A DNA stretch of 64,000 nucleotides, taken from the NCBI RefSeq assembly GCF_020982545.1, contig NZ_JAJKLK010000006.1, forward strand, positions 124,001 to 188,000. Reading direction: 5' to 3'. This DNA comes from Streptomyces sp. MNU76 (GTDB taxonomy: Bacteria > Actinomycetota > Actinomycetes > Streptomycetales > Streptomycetaceae). A program made the translations under genes and the position numbers. The notes under the pieces were generated by a model. It made no database searches, was not told the DNA's origin, and saw only the letters and a program-made list of their open reading frames with translations. Below, one piece after another: positions 25,034-33,537 of the stretch; within the stretch, counting starts at the first letter, position 1; each line of letters starts with the position of its first letter.

Positions 25034-25257
25034 CGTCGCCAGTCTTCCCGAGCCCGTCGCCGGTCATCGCTGATCCGCTCCTGGCGGTCCCGGCGGCGGA
25101 CGAAGTCGCCCGGTTCTAGATCACCTTCCATGAACCGCCCGACCACGAGACCGACGACGCCCAGCCCCAGGACCAGCAGGAAAGCCCAGAAATCGCCGAA
25201 ATACGCGGCGAAACCAAGCGCCATACCGGCAATCAAGCCCACCACGGCCCTGCTCAT
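25030..25257 (-). CDS. Small membrane protein of the Asp23 cluster (DUF2273-like)
   Basis: 75 aa from ATG 25257, which has AAGGAG six bases upstream; the ATG at 25272 contains that ribosome site and is not the start. Two membrane helices: AVVGLIAGMALGFAAYFGDF and WAFLLVLGLGVVGLVVGRFM, then an acidic/basic tail. Size, position between two Asp23 genes and helices match the small DUF2273-type proteins found with Asp23 in firmicutes and actinobacteria. Four-base overlap with the next gene. Confidence 0.75.
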   Translation of the reverse strand: MSRAVVGLIAGMALGFAAYFGDFWAFLLVLGLGVVGLVVGRFMEGDLEPGDFVRRRDRQERISDDRRRAREDWRR

Positions 25258-25312
25258 CACGCGCTCCTTCATTCAAGCGGGCTACGCCGCCCCGGTGCGG
25301 GCTCCGCTCCGG

Positions 25313-25744
25313 CTACTGGACCCGCTGCCGCTCTGCTTCTTCGTCCTCCTCGTCCGGCAGCTTCACGTCGCTGACCGTGATGTTGACTTCCACGACTTCC
25401 CGACCCGCCATCCGCTCCACCGCGGAGATCACGTTCTCCCGCACGTCACCGGCGACATCCGTGATCGAGACGCCGTAGTCGACGACGATCTCCAGGTCGA
25501 CGGCCGCCTGTTGCTCGCCGACCTCGACCTCGACCCCGCGGGTGACGGACTTGCCACTGCCGGCGCCAGGCATCCGCTCCCGCATGGACCCCATCGAGCG
25601 CGCGAAGCCGCTGCCCAGGGCATGGACACCGAGCACGTCCCGTGCCGCCATTCCGGCGATCTTCTCCACGACCACGTCGGCGATGGATGTCCGACCGCGA
25701 GAACCGGGCGCACCACCGTGTCCTACGCCGGTGTTCTCAGTCAT
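25313..25744 (-). CDS. Asp23/Gls24 family envelope stress protein
   Basis: 143 aa, first gene of the minus-strand operon. Clear family blocks: TSIADVVVEKIAGMAARDVL, then SVTRGVEVEVGEQQAAVDL, DYGVSITDVAGDVRENVISA and EVVEVNITVSDVKLPDE. Cytoplasmic, abundant in related organisms under alkaline or cell-wall stress. Transcribed away from the tandem Asp23-like gene at 25922. Confidence 0.9.
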   Translation of the reverse strand: MTENTGVGHGGAPGSRGRTSIADVVVEKIAGMAARDVLGVHALGSGFARSMGSMRERMPGAGSGKSVTRGVEVEVGEQQAAVDLEIVVDYGVSITDVAGDVRENVISAVERMAGREVVEVNITVSDVKLPDEEDEEAERQRVQ

Positions 25745-25921
25745 CGGGATATTCCTCCCTCGTGAGGCTCACACAGCACTCATAGATACAAGTATATTCG
25801 CTTTAGTAGTACTTGCCATTGTTTGCGAATCATATGGCGAAATGACGGACGAGCGGACGAGCGGCCCGGGCAAGCCGGAAATGAGCAGTGGCCCCGGAAG
25901 AAGAAGGAGGGTGAGACAACG
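25745..25921. promoter_or_regulatory. Divergent, AT-rich promoter region of the Asp23 cluster
   Basis: 177 bp, clearly more AT-rich than its surroundings (25780-25850). It contains inverted pairs CAAGTA/TACTTG and ATTCGC/GCGAAT around 25789-25838. It probably holds promoters for both directions; I could not assign a sigma-factor class. Confidence 0.45.
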
Positions 25922-26719
25922 GTGAGAACCGACGCGTGGACGCAGGCAGTACGGAACCAGCTCGCCCTGGGCCGGCTCCTGCCGCTCGGCGGGCGCGAGG
26001 ACGGGGCGTGGATCACCGAGCAGGCCGCCGTACGGGCCCTCGGGCGCGCGGCCGCTGAGATTCCCGGTGTCCGGCTGGGGACCCTGCGCATCGGGCCGGT
26101 ACCGCTGGAGTCCGTGTCCGAACCGGCCGTCCCTGCGCCTGCCAGCGCGCTACCGCCTGGCCCGCTCAGGATCGAGGCCGCCTTCACGGCATCCCTCGGA
26201 CAGCCACTGCCCGAGGCCGCCGACCAGTTGCGGAGCGCCCTGCTTCACGCGGCCGCCGAACGGCTCGGCCTGGCCACCGCGACAGCCGACCTGCGGATTT
26301 CGGATCTCCATGAGGGCCCGGACGAAGGCCCGGACGAAAGCCCGGACGAAAGCCCGAACACTGAAGTGACATCGCGGGCCGCGACGAGGGACATGAGGCC
26401 GGCGCCGGAAGGCACAGCCGCTCGCTCCTCGCACCCGGTGGCAGGAAAGGGGTCCGGGCAGGGGCCCGTCGGGGAGATCGCGGATGTCGCGGCGGGGGTT
26501 CCCGGCGTCGCCCGCCTCACCGCCGTGCTGGGAAGCCGTCCGGTCAGGCTGCATGACCAGGTCGATCCGCCCGGCCGGCACGTCGAGATCCACTTCGCGG
26601 TCGCCCCCGGACACCATCCCCTGCACGTCGCCCGCGCCGTCCGGAAGGCCGTGGCCGCCGCGGCCGCCGGTGACACGACGGGCCCGGTCACCGTCGCCGT
26701 CCTCATCACGGAGACATGA
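25922..26719 (+). CDS. Protein with two Asp23-like halves
   Basis: 265 aa from GTG 25922 behind AAGGAGGGTGAG. Proteins of this kind are often named nucleopolyhedrovirus P10-like in Streptomyces, which says nothing about function. Both halves show an Asp23-like order: AAAEIPGVRLGTLRI ... LRIEAAFTASLGQPLPEAA ... LRSALLHAAAERLG (about 38-130) and ADVAAGVPGVARLTAVLG ... VEIHFAVAPGHHPLHVAR (about 180-265). They are joined by a repetitive acidic linker GPDEGPDESPDESP (12-bp DNA repeats at 26316-26355). With the divergent Asp23 operon it probably belongs to the same envelope-stress system. No membrane helix. Confidence 0.7.
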   Translation: MRTDAWTQAVRNQLALGRLLPLGGREDGAWITEQAAVRALGRAAAEIPGVRLGTLRIGPVPLESVSEPAVPAPASALPPGPLRIEAAFTASLGQPLPEAADQLRSALLHAAAERLGLATATADLRISDLHEGPDEGPDESPDESPNTEVTSRAATRDMRPAPEGTAARSSHPVAGKGSGQGPVGEIADVAAGVPGVARLTAVLGSRPVRLHDQVDPPGRHVEIHFAVAPGHHPLHVARAVRKAVAAAAAGDTTGPVTVAVLITET

Positions 26720-27033
26720 GTCCAGGTCGACCGGAGGACGTCCCGCACGGGCTCCATGGCGCGCGCCACCGGTCGCCGTCGTCCGCCGCGGAAGCGCGCG
26801 GATCGCTCCAGGTGCCCTGCCCTGGCACGGTGTGAGACCTGCCTGGCAGGGAACCCGCGTTCGGACAGGAGGTCTGCGCGGCTGCGGCCGGCGAAGCAGA
26901 CGTCGTCCTCTCTCCGCGGTCGCGCGACGCGCGTCCCGCCGTGGAGAAGCGCCTTCCTCCCAGCGGCCCGGTCTCAGCGGCTCCCAAGGCGGCACCGAGC
27001 CATCTGCCTCCTTCGGAGAAGAGCTTCATCATC

Positions 27034-28077
27034 ATGAGCAGCAATACGACGGCCGGCCTCCCGCCCCCGAGGACGTCCGGCAGTGACTTCGCCCGATTGT
27101 CGCGAAAGATCGCCGATGCCGGCCTGATGGAACGCCGCCCCGGCTACTACGCGCTGCGGATCACCGCGGTGGCCGCGCTCTACGTCATGGGGTGGGCCGC
27201 CGTCGCACTCGTCGGCGACAGTTGGTGGACCCTGGCGGTCGCCGCATTCCTGGCCGTGGTCTTCGGCCAGGTCGCCCTGCTCGCCCATGACGCGGCCCAT
27301 CGCCAGGTGTTCCGCCGACGCAGGGCCAGCGAGGTGTCCGGACGGATCGCCGGTACCGGAATCGGCATGGGCTACGGATGGTGGCAGGACAAGCACACCC
27401 GCCACCACGCGAACCCCAACCACGAGGAACTCGACCCCGACCTCGACCCCGACCTGCTGGTCTGGTCCCAGGACCAGGCCAGGGCCGCCAAAGGACTCCC
27501 CCGTCTGATCGGCCGCTGGCAGGCGTTCCTGTTCTTCCCTCTGCTCACACTGGAGGGCTTCAACCTGCACGTGTCGAGCGTGCGGGCGCTGGCCAATCGC
27601 TCGCTCAGGCACCGAACCCTCGACGGCGCCCTGCTGTTCGTACACTTCGCGGTCTATGTGACCGTCCTGCTCTGGCTGCTGCCGCCCACCATGGCGATCG
27701 CCTTCATCGCCGTGCACCAGGCCCTGTTCGGCGTCTACCTGGGCTCCCTCTTCGCACCCAACCACAAGGGCATGCCGATACTGACCGGCCAGGACCGCCC
27801 GGACTTCCTCCGCCGCCAGGTCCTCACCTCACGCAACGTGCGCGGCGGCCTGTTCACCGACATCGCCCTGGGCGGGCTGAACCATCAGATCGAGCACCAC
27901 CTGTTCCCCAGCATGCCCAGCCCCAACCTGCGCCAGGCCCGGGCCATCGTGCGCCGCCACTGCCGGGAACTGGACGTCGACTACGTGGAGACCGGGCTGC
28001 TCACCTCCTACCGACTGGCCCTCGCCAGTCTCCACCGGGCGGGAGCACCGCTCCGGCACGCACGCGTCCCTGCCTAG
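27034..28077 (+). CDS. Membrane fatty acid desaturase (acyl-CoA/lipid type)
   Basis: 347 aa from ATG 27034 (GGAGAAGAG upstream). Three histidine boxes of di-iron desaturases: HDAAH (about 90), HTRHHANPNH (about 126) and NHQIEHHLFP (about 285). Four or more membrane helices flank them (AVALVGDSWWTLAVAAFLAV, FVHFAVYVTVLLWLLPP, MAIAFIAVHQALFGVYL). The reaction is O2-dependent insertion of a double bond into a fatty acyl chain of membrane lipid or CoA/ACP, needing ferredoxin or cytochrome partners not seen nearby. The 314 bp before the gene (26720-27033) contain no gene I can support. A MITE starts three bases after the stop. Confidence 0.9.
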   Translation: MSSNTTAGLPPPRTSGSDFARLSRKIADAGLMERRPGYYALRITAVAALYVMGWAAVALVGDSWWTLAVAAFLAVVFGQVALLAHDAAHRQVFRRRRASEVSGRIAGTGIGMGYGWWQDKHTRHHANPNHEELDPDLDPDLLVWSQDQARAAKGLPRLIGRWQAFLFFPLLTLEGFNLHVSSVRALANRSLRHRTLDGALLFVHFAVYVTVLLWLLPPTMAIAFIAVHQALFGVYLGSLFAPNHKGMPILTGQDRPDFLRRQVLTSRNVRGGLFTDIALGGLNHQIEHHLFPSMPSPNLRQARAIVRRHCRELDVDYVETGLLTSYRLALASLHRAGAPLRHARVPA

Positions 28078-28079
28078 GG

Positions 28080-28295
28080 CTAGGGCGTGTTTCGGAAGTC
28101 CCTTCGTCGCCCGAAGGGCGGCTCTGCGGCGTCCGGTGCGTGCTCTCGGCGCGCCGGACGAAAGGCCTCGTACTGGGTGTACTTGGCCTTTCGTCCGGTG
28201 CGGCGGTGGGGGTACCTCCCGGTCGAGCGCCAGCCGAGGCCGGGGGAGCGTGCCGGGCGTCGCAGAGCAGAAGGGACTTCCGAAACACGCCCTAG
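28080..28295. mobile_element. MITE copy 1
   Basis: A 208-bp body flanked on both sides by CTAG. Terminal inverted repeats of about 22 bp are perfect: GGCGTGTTTCGGAAGTCCCT at the left and its complement at the right. Inside is a 14-bp perfect hairpin (CCGGACGAAAGGCC / GGCCTTTCGTCCGG). No transposase, so it must be moved in trans, probably by an IS5-like element (inference). An almost identical copy is at 39164. Confidence 0.85.
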
Positions 28296-28472
28296 TGCAC
28301 GGAACCCACGTCCCTGATACGGGACGCGCATCCCGCACAAGCCACCGCTGCCGCTGTACGCGATCCCCAGGCCGATGGCCTGGGGACCGTGCTGTGTCCG
28401 TCCGGATCGTCCTGACGTCATCGCCCGCCGTGGCGCACCACCCACGGCCGCGGCCGGGCCGAGCGGCGGTCG

Positions 28473-29153
28473 TCAGTCGGGGCGTTGGGTGCGGTTCTCG
28501 TGGGTGAGGCCGTCCGGGTGGGTGGTTGAGCGGGGTCCGAGGGGAAGCACCAGGGCCCTCAGCAGCACAGGGGCCGAGGGTCGGTGGACGGTGGGATCCG
28601 ATGGCCTACGTACCGCCCCGATGTCCTGCCATCCCCACGACAGGAAGGCGTCGCGGGCCGGAGCGTCGGCCGGGTCGACCAGTGTCGCCCCGAGCGAGGC
28701 GTGGTGGTCGCCGAGCAGGCGTCGCTGAAGACGGCGGGCGAGGTCCTCGTCGCCGCTGTGAGGGTGCACCACGATCTCGGTGATCGCGAAGACGTGTCCG
28801 GACGCGGTGAGTTGTTCGACGCCCTGGGGGAGCTTCCCGTGGAACCCCCTCCACCAGGTCCCTTCGCGCGGCACGGGAAATCCGTAGGCGCATCCGGCGA
28901 AGGCCGTGTCCTCCGCGATCAGCAGGGCGAATCCGGGCCGCCTGATGTCGCCGGTGAGACGCCGCAGAAAGGCCTCCCGGCCCCGGTACCGGCGGCCCGC
29001 CCCCGCGCGGAACGACTCCACGGACAGATCCGCCAGGTCCTCCCGCAGAGTCTCTGCCTGCCAGCGGTTCAGCCGGCGCAGACGTACCGCGTGCGCGGGA
29101 GCCGCCGTTCCCGCCGGACCCTGCTGCGGCTCCCGGCGGTCCGGGGCGGTCAC
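28473..29153 (-). CDS. GNAT-like acetyltransferase
   Basis: 226 aa from GTG 29153, which overlaps the stop of the STAS gene (GTGA); longer readings cover that gene. Pattern of the acetyl-CoA fold: RRLTGDIRRPGFALLIAEDT, FAGCAYGFPVP, ITEIVVHPHSGDEDLARRLQ and a C-terminal WGWQDIG. The core V-x-P motif is IVVHPHSGDEDLARRL, in place of the Q/R-x-x-G-x-G/A loop, so cofactor binding is somewhat divergent. Substrate unknown. Co-transcription with a STAS protein suggests a role in stress signalling, but this is weak. Confidence 0.65.
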   Translation of the reverse strand: MTAPDRREPQQGPAGTAAPAHAVRLRRLNRWQAETLREDLADLSVESFRAGAGRRYRGREAFLRRLTGDIRRPGFALLIAEDTAFAGCAYGFPVPREGTWWRGFHGKLPQGVEQLTASGHVFAITEIVVHPHSGDEDLARRLQRRLLGDHHASLGATLVDPADAPARDAFLSWGWQDIGAVRRPSDPTVHRPSAPVLLRALVLPLGPRSTTHPDGLTHENRTQRPD

Positions 29154-29542
29154 AGCGCGCCGCCCGCGACGGTCGGCACCTGGGGTCGGGCCGACCGGTC
29201 CGTGTGGTGTTCGTCGAGGAGAAAGCCGGAGCCGGTCAACTCGATGACGCGGGCCATGGCCGGAGGCGGATAGTGCAGTTGGAGGATCGTTCCGGCACCG
29301 GCGCCGAGCCGGAATGTGGTGAGGAATGCGTTGAGTCCGCTGGCGTCGCAGAAGGTGACCGCCATGAGATCGACGTCGATGGTACGCATGCCGTCGCGCA
29401 GACATCCGGCCAGTTCGGCGTACACGAGCGGGGCGGTGGCCAGGTCGATCTCTCCCGAGAGGGTGACGAGCGCGCGGGTGGTGCGGTCGTGCCGGTGGAC
29501 GGTCAACTGGGGCAGGGGCATGGTTCCCTCGGTTCTCGACAT
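29150..29542 (-). CDS. STAS-domain anti-anti-sigma factor
   Basis: 130 aa. LVTLSGEIDLATAPLVYAEL followed by VDLMAVTFCDASGLNAFL, where the Ser of DASGL is the phosphorylation site used by anti-sigma kinases in the SpoIIAA/RsbV family. In partner switching the unphosphorylated form binds an anti-sigma kinase and frees a sigma factor. No kinase lies here, but a SpoIIE phosphatase of the type that reactivates such proteins is 4 kb away. Followed by the GNAT gene with a 4-bp overlap. Confidence 0.88.
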   Translation of the reverse strand: MSRTEGTMPLPQLTVHRHDRTTRALVTLSGEIDLATAPLVYAELAGCLRDGMRTIDVDLMAVTFCDASGLNAFLTTFRLGAGAGTILQLHYPPPAMARVIELTGSGFLLDEHHTDRSARPQVPTVAGGAL

Positions 29543-29931
29543 CTGTCGGTGGTTCCGCGCGGCAGGATCAGGGGCCCGGCCACTCGCGGTGTGCCGCCGA
29601 TATGGGCGATGGGTACGGTGACGCGCGAATGACCGGTCCGTTCAGGCCGGTTGGCGGGCGCGCCGACGCATCGGACGGCGCGGGATGCCCGTGGAACGGC
29701 CGAACCGGGGGGTGTGCTCCCGGTGGGCATCGTGACCTGGAGGGGTTCCGTCCCTGGCACACGGACAGTGGTGACGAACCTTTCGTCGTCCCCCGCCCCC
29801 GGTCGGCTCTGCCCCGGCCGAAGCCGACCCCCGGCCATCGGGGCCGGGCACCTCGGGACACGGGAAGCCGTCGGCTTGTCAACCGCGGTGCCATGCCGGG
29901 GAGTCCGGGGGCACGCACCACGACGGCCACG

Positions 29932-30017
29932 TCGGCCGGTTCGGCCACATCGGCCACATCGGCCGGTTCGGCCGGTTCGGCCAGTTCGGCCAGTTCGGCC
30001 AGTTCGGCCAGTTCGGA
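29932..30017. repeat. Tandem 9-bp repeats (TTCGGCCRS)
   Basis: Nine or so near-copies of a 9-bp unit, TTCGGCCAG/TTCGGCCGG/ATCGGCCAC. The unit is also a multiple of three and a plus-strand frame reads Gly-Ser-Ala-like triplets, but no credible gene contains it. It lies in the 489-bp gap 29543-30031, which otherwise shows nothing. Confidence 0.7.
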
Positions 30018-30031
30018 TGCGGCCCTGCGGC

Positions 30032-30328
30032 CTATGGGCGCACCCTGTCCGAGCGGGTGCTCACAGCGCCCTCACGGGTGCGGCGCCGGAGGCGGAGGCG
30101 TCCACCTCCGGCGTCACGCCGACGGCCCGTGCCGGTCGTCCCCGCCCGGACACGGGCCTTGCGCGGAGCAGACGGTCGCGGTCCCGCGTCAGGCGTCCTG
30201 GAGTGACCGTAGTGGAAGGCGGCGATACGGTCGCCGTGCTGCGAGTTGAGCCGATGGATGAGGAGCGCGCCGAAGACGATCACCGCGATGATCACGATCA
30301 GGGTCAGGAATGTCTCCACGGTTCTCAC
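30032..30328 (-). CDS. Small single-helix membrane protein
   Basis: 98 aa: TVETFLTLIVIIAVIVFGALLIHRL (one membrane helix, residues 4-27, seen in two parts here) and an Arg-rich cytoplasmic tail of low complexity. The GTG start at 30328 overlaps the upstream DUF5994 stop (GTGA); a second GTG three codons later has better ribosome-site spacing. The tail beyond residue 50 reads like antisense of the repetitive region and may not be functional. Confidence 0.45.
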   Translation of the reverse strand: MRTVETFLTLIVIIAVIVFGALLIHRLNSQHGDRIAAFHYGHSRTPDAGPRPSAPRKARVRAGTTGTGRRRDAGGGRLRLRRRTREGAVSTRSDRVRP

Positions 30329-30930
30329 CTCCCCGTCAGGTGATGCGGCATCGCTGCGGTCATGGCGGTGGTGGTCGGGATGCCCGGCCGTACGGTCCGG
30401 GCGCCGGCCTCACGTCCCCCTTCGGAGGCCCAGACCGCCTCACCGGCCCGGTCGGTCTCCGCCACGGTCCGCAGGCGCGCCTCCTCCTCCATCAACCGGC
30501 TCGCGGTCGACGTGCCCAGGGGGTCGCTCGCGGCGGCCATCAGCCGGGCTGCCGATGCGGCGGGCGTCTGCGGTGGTATCACCAGGAGGTTCCACCGGCC
30601 CGCATGGTAGGAGAGCAACAACAGTTCGTGCGGGTCCTGCTCCCACCGGAACCAGCCCACTTTCACCACGTGTCCCGCGACGGGCACCTTGCGCGGAACG
30701 ACCGGCCAGTGGACGGGATTCACCGTCACGCGGGTGATCCGGCCCCACAGCGGGTCCAGTACGGCCGTCAGGGAAAGTAGTTCCGCCGCGAGATCGCGGG
30801 AGCGGGGCCACCAGGCACCGTCCAGCAGAGCCGGCGCGGGGCCGACGGGAGCCAGCGACAGACGGAGTGAGGACGAGGAGAAACGGTCAGCCGCTTCGGC
30901 TGCCGACGGGTGGGGAATGGTCACGGTCAT
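30325..30930 (-). CDS. DUF5994 family protein
   Basis: 201 aa from ATG 30930. Core motif LDGAWWPRSRDLAAELLSL (about 36-54) and HVVKVGWFRWEQDPHELLLL (about 85-105), then LLVIPPQTP. The family is common in Streptomyces and has no known function; the soluble beta-rich pattern suggests a cytoplasmic protein. A paralogue lies at 31201. Residues 150-201 (Thr/Met/Arg-rich) are outside the family core. The gap 30931-31200 shows no gene. Confidence 0.75.
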   Translation of the reverse strand: MTVTIPHPSAAEAADRFSSSSLRLSLAPVGPAPALLDGAWWPRSRDLAAELLSLTAVLDPLWGRITRVTVNPVHWPVVPRKVPVAGHVVKVGWFRWEQDPHELLLLSYHAGRWNLLVIPPQTPAASAARLMAAASDPLGTSTASRLMEEEARLRTVAETDRAGEAVWASEGGREAGARTVRPGIPTTTAMTAAMPHHLTGR

Positions 30931-31200
30931 GACGCGAACCCTGCCCCGGGCCAACCACGACCGGCCCGGTGTATTCGTTCGCCGAAAACGACACGAGCCT
31001 GAAAGCCGGTGTGCGAGATATCCTCGGTGTCTTCGAGCGTACTCCTCGAACGGGCCCCGCGGACCACCGCTCGACTCAGGCCCGGTCCCGTACGGGAGAC
31101 CCGGTCCCGTAGGCCACCCCCCGAATCCCCCGAACGACTGTCCCTGGGGCCACGAACACGACGAAGATCACCTCGCGAGCGGCTGGCGGCACCTGCCCGG

Positions 31201-31761
31201 CTATTCACCGCCGGGCTGTTCACCCGGAGACGGTTCACCGGGGCTCTTCATCACGCCCCCGTGGGCCTGTGCGGTGCTCGGGTCCGTTCGTCCGGTGCCC
31301 GTGTCGATGAGGATCTGCTCGGCCCGCCTCCCGCTGCCTGCGCGGACGGCCTCGGCCATGGCGGCGCGCGCGGCGTCGGGCGTCGCGTGCGGCGGGACCA
31401 CGAGGAGGGAGAAGAGATCCTGCTCGCCCCGGGTGATGAGAACCGTGTCGTCGCCGACCGGAAAGGAGTCGATGCGGACGACACGGTCGTCGACGGTCAT
31501 CCGCGTCGGCAGTTCGTCCCACGCCCCGGTGTCGAGACCGACGCGTGTGATGGGCCCGAGGTGCTCGGTCAGTGCGCCGATCAGGCTGGGGAGTTCGGCG
31601 GCGATGTCGCGGGAGCGAGGCCACCACACCCCGTCGAGCACGCCCTGCCGGTCATGCGTCGTCTCCAGCCGCACGAGAGCCGTCCCGGGCCGCACGGCCC
31701 GGTGCACGGCGTCCGGCAGGAGTCTCGTCATCCGGGGGGAGTCGGAGCCGGAGTCGACCAT
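31201..31761 (-). CDS. DUF5994 family protein
   Basis: 186 aa from ATG 31761. Shares with the neighbour: GVLDGVWWPRSRDIAAELPSL (split WWPRSRD core), TRMTVDDRVVRIDSFPVGDD, FSLLVVPPHATPDAARAAMA and RAEQIL. Pairing of two DUF5994 genes on the same strand suggests duplication. No membrane segment or signal peptide. Function unknown. Confidence 0.78.
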   Translation of the reverse strand: MVDSGSDSPRMTRLLPDAVHRAVRPGTALVRLETTHDRQGVLDGVWWPRSRDIAAELPSLIGALTEHLGPITRVGLDTGAWDELPTRMTVDDRVVRIDSFPVGDDTVLITRGEQDLFSLLVVPPHATPDAARAAMAEAVRAGSGRRAEQILIDTGTGRTDPSTAQAHGGVMKSPGEPSPGEQPGGE

Positions 31762-31948
31762 GGCACTCGCCTGCCTACCTGGACCGAGGAGACCGGGTGG
31801 CTTCCTCGTTCTCACGGTACTCCGCGTTCCGACAGCAGGCCGGGAGGGCGCAGGTCGCCCTCGGGAGCTGCGGCGACTGCCGGAGTAAGGTGGTGAACCC
31901 GGCCCGTCCCGTACGGGCACGTCGAACTCCGAGGTCGCCATGCGGTCC

Positions 31949-32188
31949 ATGGAAACCCCCTCGGCCGGCCACGCCGAGGTCCGTGTCGTCGCCCCCTCGC
32001 CCGAAGTCGCCCGTCGGGTCGCGGAGGTTCTCCGCCGTTGCTTCGACGCCACCGAGCAGCGCAGCTACCCCGCGGGCCCCGACGGAGGAACCCGCCTCGA
32101 CCTCACCGTGGACACCGCCCACGCGGCGGAACCCGCTCGGTCGTGGCTGGAGACCAGCCGGTCCACGGGAGACAGCCACCGGCGGTAG
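31949..32188 (+). CDS. Small hypothetical protein
   Basis: 79 aa from ATG 31949 (an ATG at 31940 is also in frame). Pattern VRVVAPSPEVARRVAEVLRR then GGTRLDLTVDTAHAAEPARSW: an alternating beta-alpha-beta layout as in small ACT- or ferredoxin-like folds. I recall similar short Streptomyces proteins but cannot name a family. Divergent from the DUF5994 gene. Confidence 0.5.
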   Translation: METPSAGHAEVRVVAPSPEVARRVAEVLRRCFDATEQRSYPAGPDGGTRLDLTVDTAHAAEPARSWLETSRSTGDSHRR

Positions 32189-32483
32189 CGTTCAGCGACC
32201 TGCCGAGCGCACTCGCCCCCCCTGGCCGATCCGTCAGGAACCGTCGTCAACAGCGCGCTCAGCCGCACATGCGCTGCCGGATCCGCCCGTCGCGACCACG
32301 CGCACGGTCCGGCTGTGCGACGTACCGCACGCGGACGCATCGCCCGGCATGGCCTCGCCGCACCACCACCTCGCACCACCGCGCCACCCGTGCGCTGCCC
32401 TGCAAAACCGCTGGCCGTGGGCCGGTACCGGCGTACGGCCCGGAGTAGAGTGAACACGGAGAGCCGGTTCGGAGCCCAGACGA

Positions 32484-32768
32484 GTGGCGGCGACCATGGC
32501 AACACTGCACCAGCGGAAAACCCACCGCGAAGCGATCATGAAGACCCTCTACGAAGACATGGAAGGAAGTGGCCTTCCAGACGTCTCCGGGGCCAGGCTG
32601 CGTGACGAGTTGGAGATCCCGGAGCACGATCTGGCCGCGGCCTGCACCTATCTGGTGGGTGAGGGACTGGTCACGGTCCGCTGGGCCCACGGAGAGGTGC
32701 CCGCGACGGTCGTGCTGACGCATCAGGGGATACGGCTCATGGAGGCCGACGAGGAGAAGCGCGGCTGA
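32484..32768 (+). CDS. Small winged-helix-like protein
   Basis: 94 aa from GTG 32484 (GGAG nine bases upstream; ATG 32496 is an alternative). Pattern HREAIMKTLYEDMEGSGLPD, then ELEIPEHDLAAACTYLVGEG and LVTVRW...VVLTHQGIRLME: helix-helix-helix-wing as in MarR/PadR-type DNA-binding domains, without a dimerisation domain. Possible small transcription factor or adaptor. 83 bp before the PRC-barrel gene. Confidence 0.6.
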   Translation: MAATMATLHQRKTHREAIMKTLYEDMEGSGLPDVSGARLRDELEIPEHDLAAACTYLVGEGLVTVRWAHGEVPATVVLTHQGIRLMEADEEKRG

Positions 32769-32850
32769 CCCCGCGAGGGTGCCTTGGGACACGGAGGCCG
32801 GGGTATTCGTACATACCCACCCGGCAGAGCGTGCAGACAGGGAGCAGGCC

Positions 32851-33207
32851 ATGATCCGTCCAGCCGACATCCGCGAGTGGCGCAACCAGGACGTGGTCGA
32901 CGAGAAGCAGCGCAGGATCGGCATGCTCGAAGCGGTCTATGTCGACACCGCCACCGACGAGCCTGCCATGGCCACCGTCCGGACCGGACTGCCCACCCGC
33001 CACCGGCTGGTCTTCGTCCCGCTCGACGGCGCGGTCCTCGGACCGGACTACGTCCGGGTCTCCTACACCAAGGGGCAAGTACGGAAGGCCCCGTCGATCG
33101 GGACGGACGACGTCCTGCCGGCCGAGCGGGAGGAGGAGGTCTTCCAGCACTACGGCATGACGTACCGGCCGGGGGCGGCCGGCGAACGTCAGCTCGCACG
33201 CCGGTGA
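32851..33207 (+). CDS. PRC-barrel domain protein
   Basis: 118 aa from ATG 32851 with GGGAG upstream. PRC-barrel pattern: REWRNQDVVDEKQRRIGMLE, VYVDTATDEPAMATVRTG, RLVFVPLDGAVLGPDYVRVS, then a conserved C-terminal piece VFQHYGMTYRPG. Such stress-induced proteins bind RNA or other proteins; in actinobacteria they commonly occur with general-stress genes. Probably co-transcribed with the small membrane protein at 33260. Confidence 0.82.
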   Translation: MIRPADIREWRNQDVVDEKQRRIGMLEAVYVDTATDEPAMATVRTGLPTRHRLVFVPLDGAVLGPDYVRVSYTKGQVRKAPSIGTDDVLPAEREEEVFQHYGMTYRPGAAGERQLARR

Positions 33208-33259
33208 TCACGCACGCACGGCACGGCACGGCACGGCACAGAGGAGATGGTCCGCGGTG

Positions 33260-33430
33260 ATGGCGCTCTTCCTTCTGCTGCTCCTGGTGGCCGTCGTACT
33301 GGGGATCATCGGTGTGGTGGCGGAGGGCCTCGGCTTTCTCCTGGCCATCGGCATCGTGGTCTTCGCCGCAGCCGTGATCTCCTTCACGGTGCTGGTGTCC
33401 CGGCGTGCCAGGCGACGTCCCGTCCGCTGA
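33260..33430 (+). CDS. Small two-helix membrane protein
   Basis: 56 aa: MALFLLLLLVAVVLGIIGVV, GLGFLLAIGIVVFAAAVISF, then VSRRARRRPVR. Typical of the hydrophobic peptides found near streptomycete stress genes. GAGGAG lies upstream. Too short for family assignment. No gene from 33431 to 33702 except the repeat. Confidence 0.55.
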   Translation: MALFLLLLLVAVVLGIIGVVAEGLGFLLAIGIVVFAAAVISFTVLVSRRARRRPVR

Positions 33431-33537
33431 CGCCGGGGCCGACACCGTGTACGGCGTCGTGCTGGAGCGGTTGGCGGGCGCTCGGGCAGGGCGGTGGGCG
33501 ACGAAACGTCTTGTCGGGCGTGCGCGCGGGTGTCCGC

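Noticed and set aside
22758..26719. Gas-vesicle or microcompartment cluster
   Set aside because: No GvpA, GvpO or shell-protein signatures; the blocks are Asp23/AmaP.
26720..27033. A WhiB-like gene hinted by CPALARCETC
   Set aside because: Only three cysteines within 8 residues and no WhiB tryptophan-glycine motif; surrounding residues are Arg-rich noise.
28084..28291. Protein-coding gene inside the MITE
   Set aside because: The frame is open only because the element is GC-rich; both copies share it, but it crosses the inverted repeats and has no ribosome site or fold.
30032..30328. Toxin-antitoxin-type small membrane peptide
   Set aside because: One membrane helix and a basic tail only; no partner gene or known toxin pattern.
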